Shown: positions 1 to 8,750, counted from the first letter of the stretch. The stretch is 64,000 bases of DNA from Deltaproteobacteria bacterium (GCA_018266075.1 JAFEBB010000036.1:1-64000), one strand, 5' to 3'. Notes: generated from the sequence alone by a model not told the origin. Made by a program: numbers and translations.

Positions 1-2
1 GC

Positions 3-287
3 AGCAGCTCCGGCTCCTCAGGCGCCAGCAACTCCGGCAGCAGCTCCGGCTCCTCGGGCACCACGGCCACGGGCAGCGGCTCGAGCGGATCCATCGGCGG
101 CTCGGTGGGCGGCTCGAGCGCTGGCGCTTCGGCGGGCGGCGGCAGCGGCACCTCCGGCACGAGCGTGACCAACCCGGGCACGCTCGCTGGCGGCGGCTGC
201 AGCTGCGGCACCGGCCCGGCGCCGGCGGACACGGCGCTCTTCGGCCTCGCGCTCGCGGCGCTGGCAGCGCGGCGCCGCCGTCGTTAG
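3..287 (+). CDS. Partial secreted protein, C-terminal end with MYXO-CTERM sorting signal
   Basis: Only the last 94 or so residues are present; the reading frame is open at the left edge. The visible part is a Gly/Ser-rich linker followed by a Cys-containing motif (GGGCSCGTG), a hydrophobic stretch of about 17 residues and a terminal Arg cluster ending in RRRRR. That tripartite end is the MYXO-CTERM signal known from Myxococcota, thought to be processed so that the protein is anchored at the outer surface. The catalytic or binding part lies outside the window, so the function is unknown. The Ser/Gly linker is similar in composition to those of other secreted proteins here. Confidence 0.8.
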   Translation, partial: SSSGSSGASNSGSSSGSSGTTATGSGSSGSIGGSVGGSSAGASAGGGSGTSGTSVTNPGTLAGGGCSCGTGPAPADTALFGLALAALAARRRRR

Positions 288-304
288 GCGCGACGGCTCG
301 CGGC

Positions 305-346
305 AACGCCGGATCGCGCTCGCTTGACCGGGCGCAATCCGGCGTT
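305..346 (+). terminator. Stem-loop after the MYXO-CTERM gene
   Basis: Bases 305-319 pair with 332-346 over 15 positions with one mismatch, leaving a 12-base loop. It sits 17 bases past the stop codon of the upstream gene and just before the HtrA-like gene. There is no clear T run, so termination is inferred from position and stem strength only. Confidence 0.5.
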
Positions 347-358
347 ACCCATTGGGCC

Positions 359-1378
359 ATGTCCCTCGAGCTCGATCCCATCGCGTACGAAGGCGACTCC
401 TCAACCGACGAAGCCGCCGCTCCCCTGCCCTCCGAGGCCGAGGCCCTCGACGCCTACTCGCGCACCGTCTCGCACGTGGCGCGCACCGTCTCTCCCTCGG
501 TGGTGCGCATCGGCGTGCACGGCAAGCGCGGCCGCCACGACGACGCGCCCACCGGCGCCGGCTCGGGCTCCATCCTCACGCCCGACGGCTACGTGCTCAC
601 CAACAGCCACGTGGTGCACCGCGCCGGGCGCCTGGAGGTCACGCTCTCCGACGGCGCCACCGCCGCCGCCCAGCTCATCGGCGAAGATCCGGACACGGAC
701 CTCGCGGTGATTCGCATCGACGCGCCGGGCCTGCAGCCCTTGCCCTTCGGCGACTCGAGCAGCCTCCAGGTGGGCCAGCTGGTCGTCGCCATCGGCAATC
801 CGTACGGCTTCGGCGGCACGGTCACCGCGGGCGTGGTGAGCGCGCTCGGCCGATCGCTCCGCAGCACGACCGGTCGCCTCATCGACGACGTCATCCAGAC
901 CGACGCCGCGCTCAACCCGGGCAACTCCGGCGGACCTCTGGTTGACGGCCGGGGAAGGCTCGTGGGCGTGAACACCGCGATCATCGCCATGGCCCAGGGG
1001 ATCTGCTTCGCCATCGGCGAGCGCACCGCGAGCTTCATCGTGGGCCGCCTCCTCCGCGACGGCCGCGTGCGCCGCAGCTACATCGGCATCGGCGGGCAGA
1101 ACGTGCCGCTCTTGCGCAGGGTGGTGCGCCACCACGGGCTCGCGCAGGAGACCGGCGTGCTGGTGACGACCATCGAACCCGGTGGTCCGGCGTCGAGCGC
1201 GGGCCTGCGCGAGGGCGACATGGTGGTGGCGTTCGGCGAGCACCTCATCAAGGGCCTCGACGAGCTGCAGCGCGCGCTCTCCGAGGAGCGCGTGGGCGCC
1301 GCGACGCCGCTGACCGTGCTGCGCGGGACGGAGAAGCTGCAGCTCTCCATCGTCCCCGGCGAGCGCCGGCCGAGCTGA
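359..1378 (+). CDS. HtrA/DegP-like trypsin-family serine protease with one PDZ domain
   Basis: 339 residues. The protease domain (about 35-230) has the complete catalytic triad: His84 in TNSHVV, Asp114 in DTDLAVI and Ser190 in GNSGGP. A single PDZ domain follows (about 245-335), including the GPASSAGLREGD segment. HtrA proteases cut misfolded proteins, with the PDZ domain selecting substrates. Unusually, no signal peptide or membrane segment is visible: the N-terminus is acidic and soluble, so this copy may act in the cytoplasm or be exported by another route. No stress-response neighbours are seen to suggest regulation. Confidence 0.92.
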   Translation: MSLELDPIAYEGDSSTDEAAAPLPSEAEALDAYSRTVSHVARTVSPSVVRIGVHGKRGRHDDAPTGAGSGSILTPDGYVLTNSHVVHRAGRLEVTLSDGATAAAQLIGEDPDTDLAVIRIDAPGLQPLPFGDSSSLQVGQLVVAIGNPYGFGGTVTAGVVSALGRSLRSTTGRLIDDVIQTDAALNPGNSGGPLVDGRGRLVGVNTAIIAMAQGICFAIGERTASFIVGRLLRDGRVRRSYIGIGGQNVPLLRRVVRHHGLAQETGVLVTTIEPGGPASSAGLREGDMVVAFGEHLIKGLDELQRALSEERVGAATPLTVLRGTEKLQLSIVPGERRPS

Positions 1379-1406
1379 CGCGCGACGAGCGTGTTACAGA
1401 TTGGTT

Positions 1407-2150
1407 ATGTGCACCCTGGCCGTCGCCTTCGCGCCGAACGCGGAGCTGCCTCTGCTCGCAGCCGCGAACCGCGACGAAGCGCTCGACCGTCCGGCCACCG
1501 GGCCCGCGCTGCGCGAGGGGCCCATCCGCTTCATCGCCCCGCGCGACGAGAAGGCCGGCGGCACCTGGCTCGGCCTGAACGCGCGCGGGCTCTTCGTGGG
1601 CATCACCAACCGCTTCGGCCAGCGGCCGGATCCCGCTCGGCTCTCGCGCGGCGCGCTGGTGTGGGAGTCGCTCGGCCAGCCCTCGGCCGAGGCGTTGCAT
1701 CGCGCGCTCTCCACGCTCGACGGCCGCCGCTACAACCCCTTCCACCTTCTCTACGCGGATCGCTCGGGCGCGTTCGCCACCTGGAGCGACGGCGACGCAC
1801 GCCGACAGATCCAGCTCGCGCCCGGGCTGCACGTGGTCACCGAGCGCAGCTTCGACGCGGTGCCTGTGGTGGAGCGCGAGTCCCTCCTCCGCGACGCCTG
1901 GGCCAAGGCCAACGTGCACGCCCCGACCGAGCTCGAGCGGCTCCACGACGTGATGACCCTCCACGATCCGGAGACGCGCATCGGCGGGACCTGCGTGCAC
2001 GCCGAGGAGCTGAACTACGGCACCCGGAGCTCGCTGCTGCTGGCGCTCGCGCGCGAGCCCGGTCAGAGCCGCTTCATGTGGGCCGAAGGCCGGCCGTGCG
2101 AGCACCCGCACGTCGATCAGCCCGAGCTCTTGCGCGAACTCGGCATCTAG
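1407..2150 (+). CDS. NRDE (TANGO2-like) family protein
   Basis: 247 residues, with the family's signature Asn-Arg-Asp-Glu at about residues 21-24 and conserved GGTWLG, GITNR and YNPFHLL segments. The ATG at 1407 is chosen over TTG at 1401 because it gives the usual Met-Cys-Thr start; the Cys next to the initiator suggests an N-terminal-nucleophile fold, which is an inference. The biochemical role of bacterial NRDE proteins is not settled; the human homologue TANGO2 is linked to lipid and haem handling. The stop codon overlaps, inside CTAG, the stop of the opposite-strand gene. Confidence 0.88.
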   Translation: MCTLAVAFAPNAELPLLAAANRDEALDRPATGPALREGPIRFIAPRDEKAGGTWLGLNARGLFVGITNRFGQRPDPARLSRGALVWESLGQPSAEALHRALSTLDGRRYNPFHLLYADRSGAFATWSDGDARRQIQLAPGLHVVTERSFDAVPVVERESLLRDAWAKANVHAPTELERLHDVMTLHDPETRIGGTCVHAEELNYGTRSSLLLALAREPGQSRFMWAEGRPCEHPHVDQPELLRELGI

Positions 2151-3361
2151 CCCGCGACGCCGTCGCTCACGAGCGCCAGCGGCTTCATCTCCAGCTCTTC
2201 GATCTCCGGCAGCCCCTGGTCGGCGATGCCCTGCAGGTCTCCGTAGAGGCCGGCGGTGTTCTTGAGCATGCGCTCGAGCTGCTTCTCGCGCTTGGCCCAG
2301 TGCTTCTCGAACAGCCGCCGCTCGGCGTCGAGGTCGGCGCGCATGGTGATAAACGCCTCGGCGATGCCCTGCACCCGCTGCCGGAACTGCGGACCACAGA
2401 GGTAGTCGTAGACCAGCTCCATCTTGGTCTGCTGCCCCTCGCTCGCCTGGCGCGCGCGCGCGAGCTCGATGAGCTGCTGCCGCAGCGCCGACGCCAGCGG
2501 CATGGCCGACGCCCAATCCGTCACCCAGATGCCGTCGATCATGCCGAAGCGCTCGATGGACTTGGGCAGCGTGGCCGTCACCAGGATGGCCAGCTCGGCC
2601 TTGGCCGCGCGCTGGTCGTCGCGGAGCTTGGCCAGCCAGCCGTCGCTCCAGGCCTTGGTGCGCTTCGACTCCCAGAGCAGCCCGCCCACGATGCCCCGCC
2701 CCGGCCCCACCACGCGCTGCAGGCAGTCGCCGCCGTGCTGGCCCTTGGGAACCGGCTCCACCACATCCAGCGCGAACGTGGTGCGCAGCGTGGACTCGAG
2801 GTTGAGCTCCTGCACCTCGCCCTGGAGCTGCTGGCTGCCCTGCTCGGCCTTGCGCTGCAGCTCGGCGATCTGCGTCTTCATGTCGGCGATCATCTTCTCG
2901 CGCTCGACGTCCTTCAGCCGGTGGCGCTCGGCCTCGTCCTTCTGCGCGGCCTCGCGGATCTTGGCGCGCTCCTCGTTCAGCTCGCGCTGCTTCTGCAGCT
3001 CCAGGTCGCGCTTGGCGTCCTCGAGCTCGGTGGCCTTGCGCAGGAGCTCCAGCTCCTTGGCGTTGGCGCGCTTCACCTTCTCGCGCTCGCTCTCGAGCTC
3101 CTTCTCCAGCGAGTCGAGCGTCTCCGCGCTCTCGCGCAGCGCGTCCTGCTGGGCCTTGGCGATGAGCTTCTTCTTCTCGTCCGCGAGCTTTTTGGCGAGC
3201 TCCGCCTGCAGCTCCTCCTCGCGGTGCTCGAGCTTGTGGCGCAGCGCCTTGGCCTCGGCCTCGAAGCGCGCGCGCTCGGCCGCGACGAGCGGCTCGGCCA
3301 GCGTCTTGCTGAGCGGGATCTCGCTCTGGCACTTGGGGCAGGTGACGGTGGGCTCGCTCAT
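2147..3361 (-). CDS. DUF2130 family coiled-coil protein with N-terminal zinc ribbon
   Basis: 404 residues. It begins with a CPKC pair typical of a half zinc ribbon (residues 8-11), followed by a long charged coiled coil (about 30-200) rich in Glu, Lys and Arg, and then a globular DUF2130 domain (about 205-385) with WESKRTKAWSDGW and YDYLCGPQF. The start at 3361 is preferred because it places the zinc ribbon at the N-terminus; a longer frame begins at 3475 but lacks conserved features. The DUF2130 domain has been compared with RmuC-like nuclease folds. No specific function is assigned. Confidence 0.85.
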   Translation of the reverse strand: MSEPTVTCPKCQSEIPLSKTLAEPLVAAERARFEAEAKALRHKLEHREEELQAELAKKLADEKKKLIAKAQQDALRESAETLDSLEKELESEREKVKRANAKELELLRKATELEDAKRDLELQKQRELNEERAKIREAAQKDEAERHRLKDVEREKMIADMKTQIAELQRKAEQGSQQLQGEVQELNLESTLRTTFALDVVEPVPKGQHGGDCLQRVVGPGRGIVGGLLWESKRTKAWSDGWLAKLRDDQRAAKAELAILVTATLPKSIERFGMIDGIWVTDWASAMPLASALRQQLIELARARQASEGQQTKMELVYDYLCGPQFRQRVQGIAEAFITMRADLDAERRLFEKHWAKREKQLERMLKNTAGLYGDLQGIADQGLPEIEELEMKPLALVSDGVAG

Positions 3362-3431
3362 GGTGCCGGAAAAGCTAGCACGCGGGTCTGACAGCACTTT
3401 TCGAGCGCAAAGTCCCCAGATCCCGCTGGAA

Positions 3432-3863
3432 ATGGGCGATGCTTCGCGGCCCATGGGGCCCGTCGAAATCGTCATTGCGCTGATCGTCGCCGCGGCGCTG
3501 ATCCGGTTCGTCTCCTCGCTCGCGCGCGGGCCGAAGCAGCTGCCGGCGCCGGTGCGAGATGCGGAAGACGTCGAGGACGGCGTCGATGACGATCAGCCGG
3601 ACGACGAGCCCGAAGACGACGGCGACGACGACGAGGCCGAGGACGAAGAAGTCGAAGACGTCCCGTCCGCGCCCGAGCCGCCGTCCGAGGTCATCCGCGC
3701 GCCCGAAATCGAAGTCGACGGCGTCCTCCCGCCGCTGGCCGCGCTGAACGCGCTCGAGCCGTCGCCCCCGCTTTCGCCTCTCCCGGTGCAGTCGCCGTTG
3801 GCGCCGCTGCCGCCGGTTGCCGTCCAAACCCAGCGCCGCGGAGGAAAACCGAAATGGGAATGA
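3432..3863 (+). CDS. Small single-pass membrane protein with acidic and proline-rich tail
   Basis: About 143 residues from ATG 3432, or 136 from ATG 3453. A hydrophobic segment (PVEIVIALIVAAALIRFVSS) near the N-terminus is followed by a run of Asp/Glu-rich sequence and a proline-rich tail. No known domain is recognised. Its last codons overlap the start of the SPFH gene by 10 bases, so the two are probably translationally coupled; the protein may tether or recruit the SPFH protein to the membrane, which is inference. The strongly acidic middle and normal codon use argue that it is a real gene. Confidence 0.65.
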   Translation: MGDASRPMGPVEIVIALIVAAALIRFVSSLARGPKQLPAPVRDAEDVEDGVDDDQPDDEPEDDGDDDEAEDEEVEDVPSAPEPPSEVIRAPEIEVDGVLPPLAALNALEPSPPLSPLPVQSPLAPLPPVAVQTQRRGGKPKWE

Positions 3864-4696
3864 TGACCGTCATCTCCACGCTCGACGAGCGTGGCCATGA
3901 AGTGATGGGCCCGGACACGATGATCTACCACTTCCCGTCGGCGACCATCGTCAGCGGGTCGCTGCTCACGGTGGAGAGCAACCACTTCTGCGTGCTCAAG
4001 TCGCGCGGCGCCATCCTGAACGTCTACGAGACCGGCCAGTACCCCATCACCACCGGCGACAAGCCCCTCGTCGGCTCGTTCGTGCAGGGCTTCTTCGGCG
4101 GCCAGAGCCCCTGGCAGTACGAGGCCCTCTACGTGAACCGCGCCAAGCTGGTGGTGCGCGCGGCCGGGCTCGCGCTGTCGAAGGAGATGGCGGAGATGCG
4201 CTACGACGTCGACTACTACGTCCACGTCTCCACCCGCGACGGCGCGCTCAAGCTGGTGCAGCACATGCCCTACGCCGGGCACAAGCTGACCACCGAGCAG
4301 CTCAACAACTACGCGGGCCCGGTGGTGGAACAGGCCATCAACCAAATTGTTCAGGTGACGCCGCTGGAGCAGGTGAACGAGAAGATCCACGAGCTCACCC
4401 AGCTGGTGCGCGAGCACCTCGCCGAGTTCCTCGACGGCTACGGCATCACCCTGGACACGGTGAAGGTCCTGGTCCGCCCCAGCGACGAGCGCATGCGCGG
4501 GCTGATCGCGCTCAAGGCCTTTGGGCTCAGCGAGCTGGACGCCGTCCGCTACTACTCGGCGCTGGTGATGGCCGAGCGCGGGGTGGTCACCGCGCCCAAC
4601 ATGGCCATCGGCGCGCCGTTCAACGTGGGCGGCAACGCGCAGACCACGATTCCGTCGATCGAGCTCACGGCGGCCACGGCGACGCGCAACGGCTAG
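3854..4696 (+). CDS. SPFH/band 7 (PHB) domain protein
   Basis: 280 residues. The sequence matches the soluble branch of the SPFH superfamily: an N-terminal beta-rich part with LKSRGAILNVYETGQYPI, then FGGQSPWQYEALYVNR, and a long helical region with QVTPLEQVNEKI and GITLDTVKVLV. It lacks an N-terminal membrane anchor, which the small membrane protein just upstream could supply. Start choice: ATG at 3854 has GGAGG at 3840-3844, 9 bases away; ATG at 3860 would give a classic ATGA overlap with the upstream stop. SPFH proteins form membrane-associated oligomers; the exact role here is unknown. Confidence 0.85.
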   Translation: MGMMTVISTLDERGHEVMGPDTMIYHFPSATIVSGSLLTVESNHFCVLKSRGAILNVYETGQYPITTGDKPLVGSFVQGFFGGQSPWQYEALYVNRAKLVVRAAGLALSKEMAEMRYDVDYYVHVSTRDGALKLVQHMPYAGHKLTTEQLNNYAGPVVEQAINQIVQVTPLEQVNEKIHELTQLVREHLAEFLDGYGITLDTVKVLVRPSDERMRGLIALKAFGLSELDAVRYYSALVMAERGVVTAPNMAIGAPFNVGGNAQTTIPSIELTAATATRNG

Positions 4697-4715
4697 CTTC
4701 ACTTCTTGGTTAACG

Positions 4716-4745
4716 AGCGGGTCGAGGCGGAGACCTCGACCCGCT
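4716..4745. terminator. Bidirectional terminator between SPFH and OmpA genes
   Basis: A perfect 12-base-pair stem (4716-4727 with 4734-4745) and a 6-base loop lie between two convergent genes, followed by TTTCT on the plus strand. It can serve both directions. Confidence 0.75.
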
Positions 4746-4747
4746 TT

Positions 4748-6664
4748 CTACTTCTGCTTGGGCACCGCCGGCGTGGCCTCGGGCGGCGCGGGCGTGCCCG
4801 CGGGCGCCTCGGGCTGCACGATCACGAACTCCACGCGGCGGTTGTTGGCGCGGCCCTTGGCGGTCTTGTTGGTGTCGATGGGCCGATCCGGACCGAAGCC
4901 CTGGGACTCGAGCCGATTCGCCTCCACGCCATGCTTCACCAGGTAGTCGCGCACGCTGTTGGCGCGGTCCTGGCTGAGCTTGCGGTTGTGCTCCGCCTTG
5001 CCCACGTTGTCCGTGTGGCCCTCGATGCGGACCTTGGTGATCGCCGGGTGGCTCTTGATCACGGAGGCGATCTGGTCGAGCAGCTTGAAGCTCTTCTTCT
5101 GGATCGTGGACTTGTCGGTGTCGAAGTAGATCTTGTCTTTGATCTCGAGCTTCTCGCGCGTAATCACCACCAGCTGCTTCTGCTTCACCGGGCAGCCGCC
5201 GTTCTCCTTCGGGCCGGGCTCCTTGGGGCAGTTGTCGAAGCGGTCGGGCACGCCGTCCTTGTCGGTGTCGACGTCGGGGCAGCCCTTGAGCTCGGGGATG
5301 CCGGGCTGGTCGGGGCAGGCGTCCTGGTCGTCGCGGATGCCGTCGCCGTCGCGGTCACCCGGGCAGCCGTTGGTCTTGGGATCGTTGGTCTTGATGCCCG
5401 GGATGTCGGGGCACGCGTCTTCCGTGTCCGGGATGCCGTCGCCGTCGATGTCGCGCGGGCAGCCGTTCTTCTTGGGGTCGTTGCTGGGCACGCCGGCCAC
5501 GTCCGGGCAGGCGTCCTTCTCGTCCGGGATGCCGTCCTTGTCGCGGTCGGGCGGCGGCGGCGGGCAGCCGTTGGTGGCCAGGTTCGCCGTCTTCGGGCCG
5601 GGCTGGTCGGGGCAGGCGTCGACCACGTCGGGGATGCCGTCCTTGTCGCGGTCGGGGCAGCCGTTGGTGGCGGGGTTGTCGGTCTTGATGCCCGCCTGGT
5701 CCGGACACGCGTCCTGCTCATCCGGCACGCCGTCGGCGTCCCGATCCTTCACCGGCTCCTTGAACTGCGGCGCGTAGTCGAACGAGAGCAGCCCGCGGAA
5801 CTCGGGCGTGCCCACGCCACGGGTGAGGCCCGGGCCGAAGCCGGCGCCGAGCTTGTAGTCGCCGAGCTGGTAGTGCGCGCCCACGATGACCTCCACGGGC
5901 GTGGTCACCTTCTGGAAGAAGTTGGAGGTGACGGTGTTGCCGTAGACCTCGGGCCCGATGATGAGCTCGGGCATGGGCCGGTAGCCGAGGGCCGCGCCGA
6001 AGTTCAGCGTGGAGCCCACCTGCGAGCCGGCGATGGGCTGGTTGAGCGCGCGGTAGGTGAAGCCCACCTCGGCGGAGTACTCCACGAGGCCCATGGCCTG
6101 GCCGGACACGATGGCGTGCGGCTGCAGGCGCACCTTGCCGTCGCCGGCCCACTGCGCGGTGCTGCCGATGGGAATGTAGACGTCGGCGCCGAGCGCGAGG
6201 GTGACGGGATCGCCGTAGACGCCGAGCAGGCGCACGTCGGCGCCAATGCGCGGATCGCCGAGCGCGGCACTGGAGGCGGCCTGCAAGGCCACGTCGTTCA
6301 CGGTGGTGGCGTCGCCGCTCTGGGCGATGGCCACGGGGATGCTGAGGTTGAAGCGCAGCCGGTCCATCATCACCAGCGACGCGCCGGCGTGGGCGAAGAG
6401 CTGCATCTTCACCACGTCGGCCTTCTCGTTGCCGGAGAGGTCGTAGACGACGAGCGGCTTGTAGCCGAGCTCGGCGGTGAGGCCGACGGCGAGGCGCATG
6501 TCGCCGCGGAAGTCGAGGCTGTCGGCCTGGAAGAAGTCGGAGCCGCGGGGTGCGGGATCGAACTGGTCGAGCGCGAAGCCCTGGGAGGTGGTCTGGGCGC
6601 GGGCCTGCGCCGCGACGCACGACACCGCGAGCGCCAAGGCAATGCGCGACAGCTTGCCGATCAT
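4748..6664 (-). CDS. OmpA family outer-membrane protein with six TSP3 calcium repeats
   Basis: 638 residues. A signal peptide (MIGKLSRIALALAVSC, cleaved near AQA) is followed by a beta-rich domain (about 25-285) likely to form an outer-membrane barrel. Six thrombospondin type 3 repeats follow (about 290-475), each with a DxDxDGxxD-type calcium motif and a Cys-Pro pair. The C-terminal OmpA domain (about 500-610) contains IYFDTDKSTI and EGHTDNVG and should bind peptidoglycan. The protein ends in a Pro/Ala-rich tail. The architecture resembles myxobacterial OmpA proteins that link the outer membrane to the cell wall through a stiff calcium-stabilised stalk. Start 6664 is chosen because it begins the signal peptide. 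Confidence 0.9.
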   Translation of the reverse strand: MIGKLSRIALALAVSCVAAQARAQTTSQGFALDQFDPAPRGSDFFQADSLDFRGDMRLAVGLTAELGYKPLVVYDLSGNEKADVVKMQLFAHAGASLVMMDRLRFNLSIPVAIAQSGDATTVNDVALQAASSAALGDPRIGADVRLLGVYGDPVTLALGADVYIPIGSTAQWAGDGKVRLQPHAIVSGQAMGLVEYSAEVGFTYRALNQPIAGSQVGSTLNFGAALGYRPMPELIIGPEVYGNTVTSNFFQKVTTPVEVIVGAHYQLGDYKLGAGFGPGLTRGVGTPEFRGLLSFDYAPQFKEPVKDRDADGVPDEQDACPDQAGIKTDNPATNGCPDRDKDGIPDVVDACPDQPGPKTANLATNGCPPPPPDRDKDGIPDEKDACPDVAGVPSNDPKKNGCPRDIDGDGIPDTEDACPDIPGIKTNDPKTNGCPGDRDGDGIRDDQDACPDQPGIPELKGCPDVDTDKDGVPDRFDNCPKEPGPKENGGCPVKQKQLVVITREKLEIKDKIYFDTDKSTIQKKSFKLLDQIASVIKSHPAITKVRIEGHTDNVGKAEHNRKLSQDRANSVRDYLVKHGVEANRLESQGFGPDRPIDTNKTAKGRANNRRVEFVIVQPEAPAGTPAPPEATPAVPKQK

Positions 6665-6977
6665 GGAAGATCCTCCGCCAGCATCCGGACGAGGGTACAG
6701 CATGGGACAACTCGGCCTGCGTCGAAAGTTTTTTAGAGGGGTGCGCGGGATCTCGGGGTGCCAGGCTTCCCCGGAAACGCTCAGGAGCTCCGTACCTGGG
6801 GAACGGTAAAGGTGATCGGTGTGCGGTGATCGGGCCCGATCACCGCACACCGATCACCGTCACCGGTCCCCAAGCAAGCGCGCGTCCGGGTGCAGCGGGA
6901 AACCCCGCCCCCAAATCCCCCTCCCTCGGCCACCGCGCTCATGCCATCCTCATCCCCGCACCAAACGGAGCGCAGCG
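6665..6977. other. Divergent intergenic region, OmpA to mtnP
   Basis: About 310 bases upstream of two divergent genes. It holds the long palindrome at 6811-6858. No further gene is supported. Promoters for both genes must lie here, but no clear -35/-10 pair stands out. Confidence 0.6.
6811..6858. repeat. 48-base perfect palindrome made of four GGTGATCGG units
   Basis: Bases 6811-6834 are the exact reverse complement of 6835-6858. Each arm holds two direct copies of GGTGATCGG separated by TGTGC, so there are two forward and two inverted units. Outside the core, bases 6798-6810 pair with 6859-6871 imperfectly. It lies between divergent promoters, so an operator for a dimeric or tetrameric regulator is possible; a cruciform or REP-like element is the alternative. 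Confidence 0.85.
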
Positions 6978-7859
6978 ATGAGCAAGCCGTTCGTGGGGAT
7001 CATTGGTGGCAGTGGCCTGGGCCAGGCGCTCGGCGCCCTCGGCTCGGGCGAGACCCACGACGTCGACACGCCCTTTGGCAAGCCCTCGCAGCCCATCGTC
7101 GTCACCGAGGTGGAGGGCGTGCGCATCGCGCTCCTCGCGCGCCACGGCCAGGGCCATCGCCACAGCCCCACGTTCGTGCCCTACCGCGCCAATATCTTCG
7201 CGATGAAGAAGCTCGGCGTGACCCACGTGCTCGCCAGCGCCGCGTCGGGCTCGCTGAAAGAGGAGATCGCCCCGCGCGATCTCGTCGTGGTGGATCAGGC
7301 CATCGACAAGACCTTCCGCCGGCCGAACACCTTCTTCGACGAGCTCGCCGTCCACACCGAGCTCGCCTCGCCATTCTGCCCCACGCTGCGCGGGCTGATG
7401 CTCGCCGCCGCCCCGAAGGTGAAGGCAAAGGTTCACACCCAGGGCACGTACGTGTGCATGGAGGGTCCGGGCTTCTCCACGCGCGCAGAGAGCGAGCTGC
7501 ACCGCAGCTGGGGCGCGGAGCTCATCGGCATGACGCTCCTGCCGGAGGCCAAGCTCGCCCGCGAGGCCGAGCTCTGCTACGCGGCCGTGGGCCTGGCCAC
7601 CGACTACGACTGCTGGCGCCCGCCGGAGCACGAGGTCGACAAGCTCAAGCTGCTCGAGGAGATCATCGGCAACTTGAAGTCCGCGACCGCGAACGCGCTC
7701 GAGCTCCTGCGCGCCACGCTGCCCGCTGTCGGCCAGCTGCAGCCTGGCACGTGCGCCTGCGCGAGCGCCCTCGCCCAGGCGATCTGGACGGACAAGAACG
7801 CCATTTCACCCGAAGTGAAGTCCAAGCTCGCGCCCATCATCGGCAAGTACGTGGGCTAG
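6978..7859 (+). CDS. mtnP: S-methyl-5'-thioadenosine phosphorylase
   Basis: 293 residues of the purine nucleoside phosphorylase family 2. It splits methylthioadenosine with phosphate into adenine and methylthioribose-1-phosphate, part of methionine salvage and polyamine by-product recycling. Family motifs are clear: IGGSGLG at the N-terminus (phosphate binding), RHGQGHRHSP, and MEGPGFSTRAESEL around residues 161-174, where the substrate ribose and base are bound. The AMP-cleaving relatives are excluded only by overall similarity. No other mtn genes are adjacent. Its stop overlaps the opposite-strand permease stop in CTAG. Confidence 0.92.
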   Translation: MSKPFVGIIGGSGLGQALGALGSGETHDVDTPFGKPSQPIVVTEVEGVRIALLARHGQGHRHSPTFVPYRANIFAMKKLGVTHVLASAASGSLKEEIAPRDLVVVDQAIDKTFRRPNTFFDELAVHTELASPFCPTLRGLMLAAAPKVKAKVHTQGTYVCMEGPGFSTRAESELHRSWGAELIGMTLLPEAKLAREAELCYAAVGLATDYDCWRPPEHEVDKLKLLEEIIGNLKSATANALELLRATLPAVGQLQPGTCACASALAQAIWTDKNAISPEVKSKLAPIIGKYVG

Positions 7860-8623
7860 CGCACCAGCAGGTACACGCCCATCGAGAGCCCGATGATCGT
7901 CACCAGGGTGCGCACGCGCTGCTGGCCGAGCCGCTGCGCCAGGCCTGCGCCGCCGTAGCCGCCCGCAATTCCGCCCGCGGCCATGAGCAACGCCAGCGGC
8001 CAGCGGACCTTGTCCTGCACCACGAAGATCACCGAGGCCACGCCGTTGATGGCGATGGCGGCGAGGTTCTTGAGCCCGTTCATGCGGTGGATGTCGCGCA
8101 GGCCGAGAAAGCCCAGCGCCGCGAGCATCAGGATGCCCATGCCCGCGCCGAAGAACCCGCCGTAGATCGCCACCAGGAACTGCCAGCCCGCGAGCGCCAG
8201 CAGCTCTCGCGGGCCACGCGTCGGCTCCACGTCGTCGGCACGTTGTGAGCGCTTGCGCAGCCAGCCTTGCGCCATGAACAGGCCCGTCGCGCCGAAGACC
8301 AGATACGGCACGATCCGCCCGAAGGTGACGTCCCCCGCGCGGATGAGCAGGAACGCGCCCAGGGCACCCCCGAGCAGGCTCGGGACGGCCAGCGCGATCG
8401 CCAACCGCGTCGAGCCGCTGAGGTGCTTGCGATAGCCGCCGAGTGAGCCCAGCGAGCTCGGCACCATGGACACGGTGCTCGTCGCGTTGGCCATCACCGG
8501 CGAGAGCCCCGCGGCCAGCAGCGCGGGAAAGGTGACGAGCGTGCCACCGCCGGCGACCGAATTGATCGCCCCCGCTGAAAACGCGGCCAGAAAAAGGACG
8601 GCCTCGCGGAACAAATCGCTCAT
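7856..8623 (-). CDS. TauE/SafE (TSUP) family membrane permease
   Basis: 255 residues with about eight hydrophobic segments. The N-terminal AGAINSVAGGGTLVTFPALL motif and its second-half counterpart YGGFFGAGMGILML are the paired repeats of the TSUP family, which export sulfite, sulfonates or other small organic anions across the inner membrane. The substrate cannot be read from sequence. Start 8623 is chosen because the upstream extension is Arg-rich and not conserved-looking. It is convergent with mtnP, so a joint sulfur-salvage role is only suggestive. Confidence 0.88.
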   Translation of the reverse strand: MSDLFREAVLFLAAFSAGAINSVAGGGTLVTFPALLAAGLSPVMANATSTVSMVPSSLGSLGGYRKHLSGSTRLAIALAVPSLLGGALGAFLLIRAGDVTFGRIVPYLVFGATGLFMAQGWLRKRSQRADDVEPTRGPRELLALAGWQFLVAIYGGFFGAGMGILMLAALGFLGLRDIHRMNGLKNLAAIAINGVASVIFVVQDKVRWPLALLMAAGGIAGGYGGAGLAQRLGQQRVRTLVTIIGLSMGVYLLVR

Positions 8624-8692
8624 GGCTGCGTTTGTGGACTGCGGTCCACACGCCTTGTAGCACCACGAAAATCTTTTGGAAGCTCGTCGCAG

Positions 8693-8722
8693 TTGCAATT
8701 TGATTTGAGCTCAAACTATTTA
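8693..8722 (+). promoter_or_regulatory. Candidate promoter for the Pal-like lipoprotein gene
   Basis: TTGCAA (8693-8698) and TATTTA (8717-8722) are 18 bases apart in an unusually AT-rich patch. The spacer contains the 12-base palindrome TTTGAGCTCAAA (8704-8715), a possible operator. An AGGAGG ribosome-binding site at 8740-8745 precedes the ATG at 8751. Confidence 0.45.
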
Positions 8723-8750
8723 TTCGAGTTCCCGAAGCGAGGAGGTCGCC

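Noticed and set aside
3362-3475. Longer N-terminus for the DUF2130 protein
   Set aside because: The extension is not conserved-looking and would place the zinc ribbon inside; ATG 3361 is better.
4706-6736. A 676-residue open frame opposite the OmpA gene
   Set aside because: High-GC sequence gives long antisense frames. Its protein lacks any recognisable domain and the opposite strand has clear motifs.
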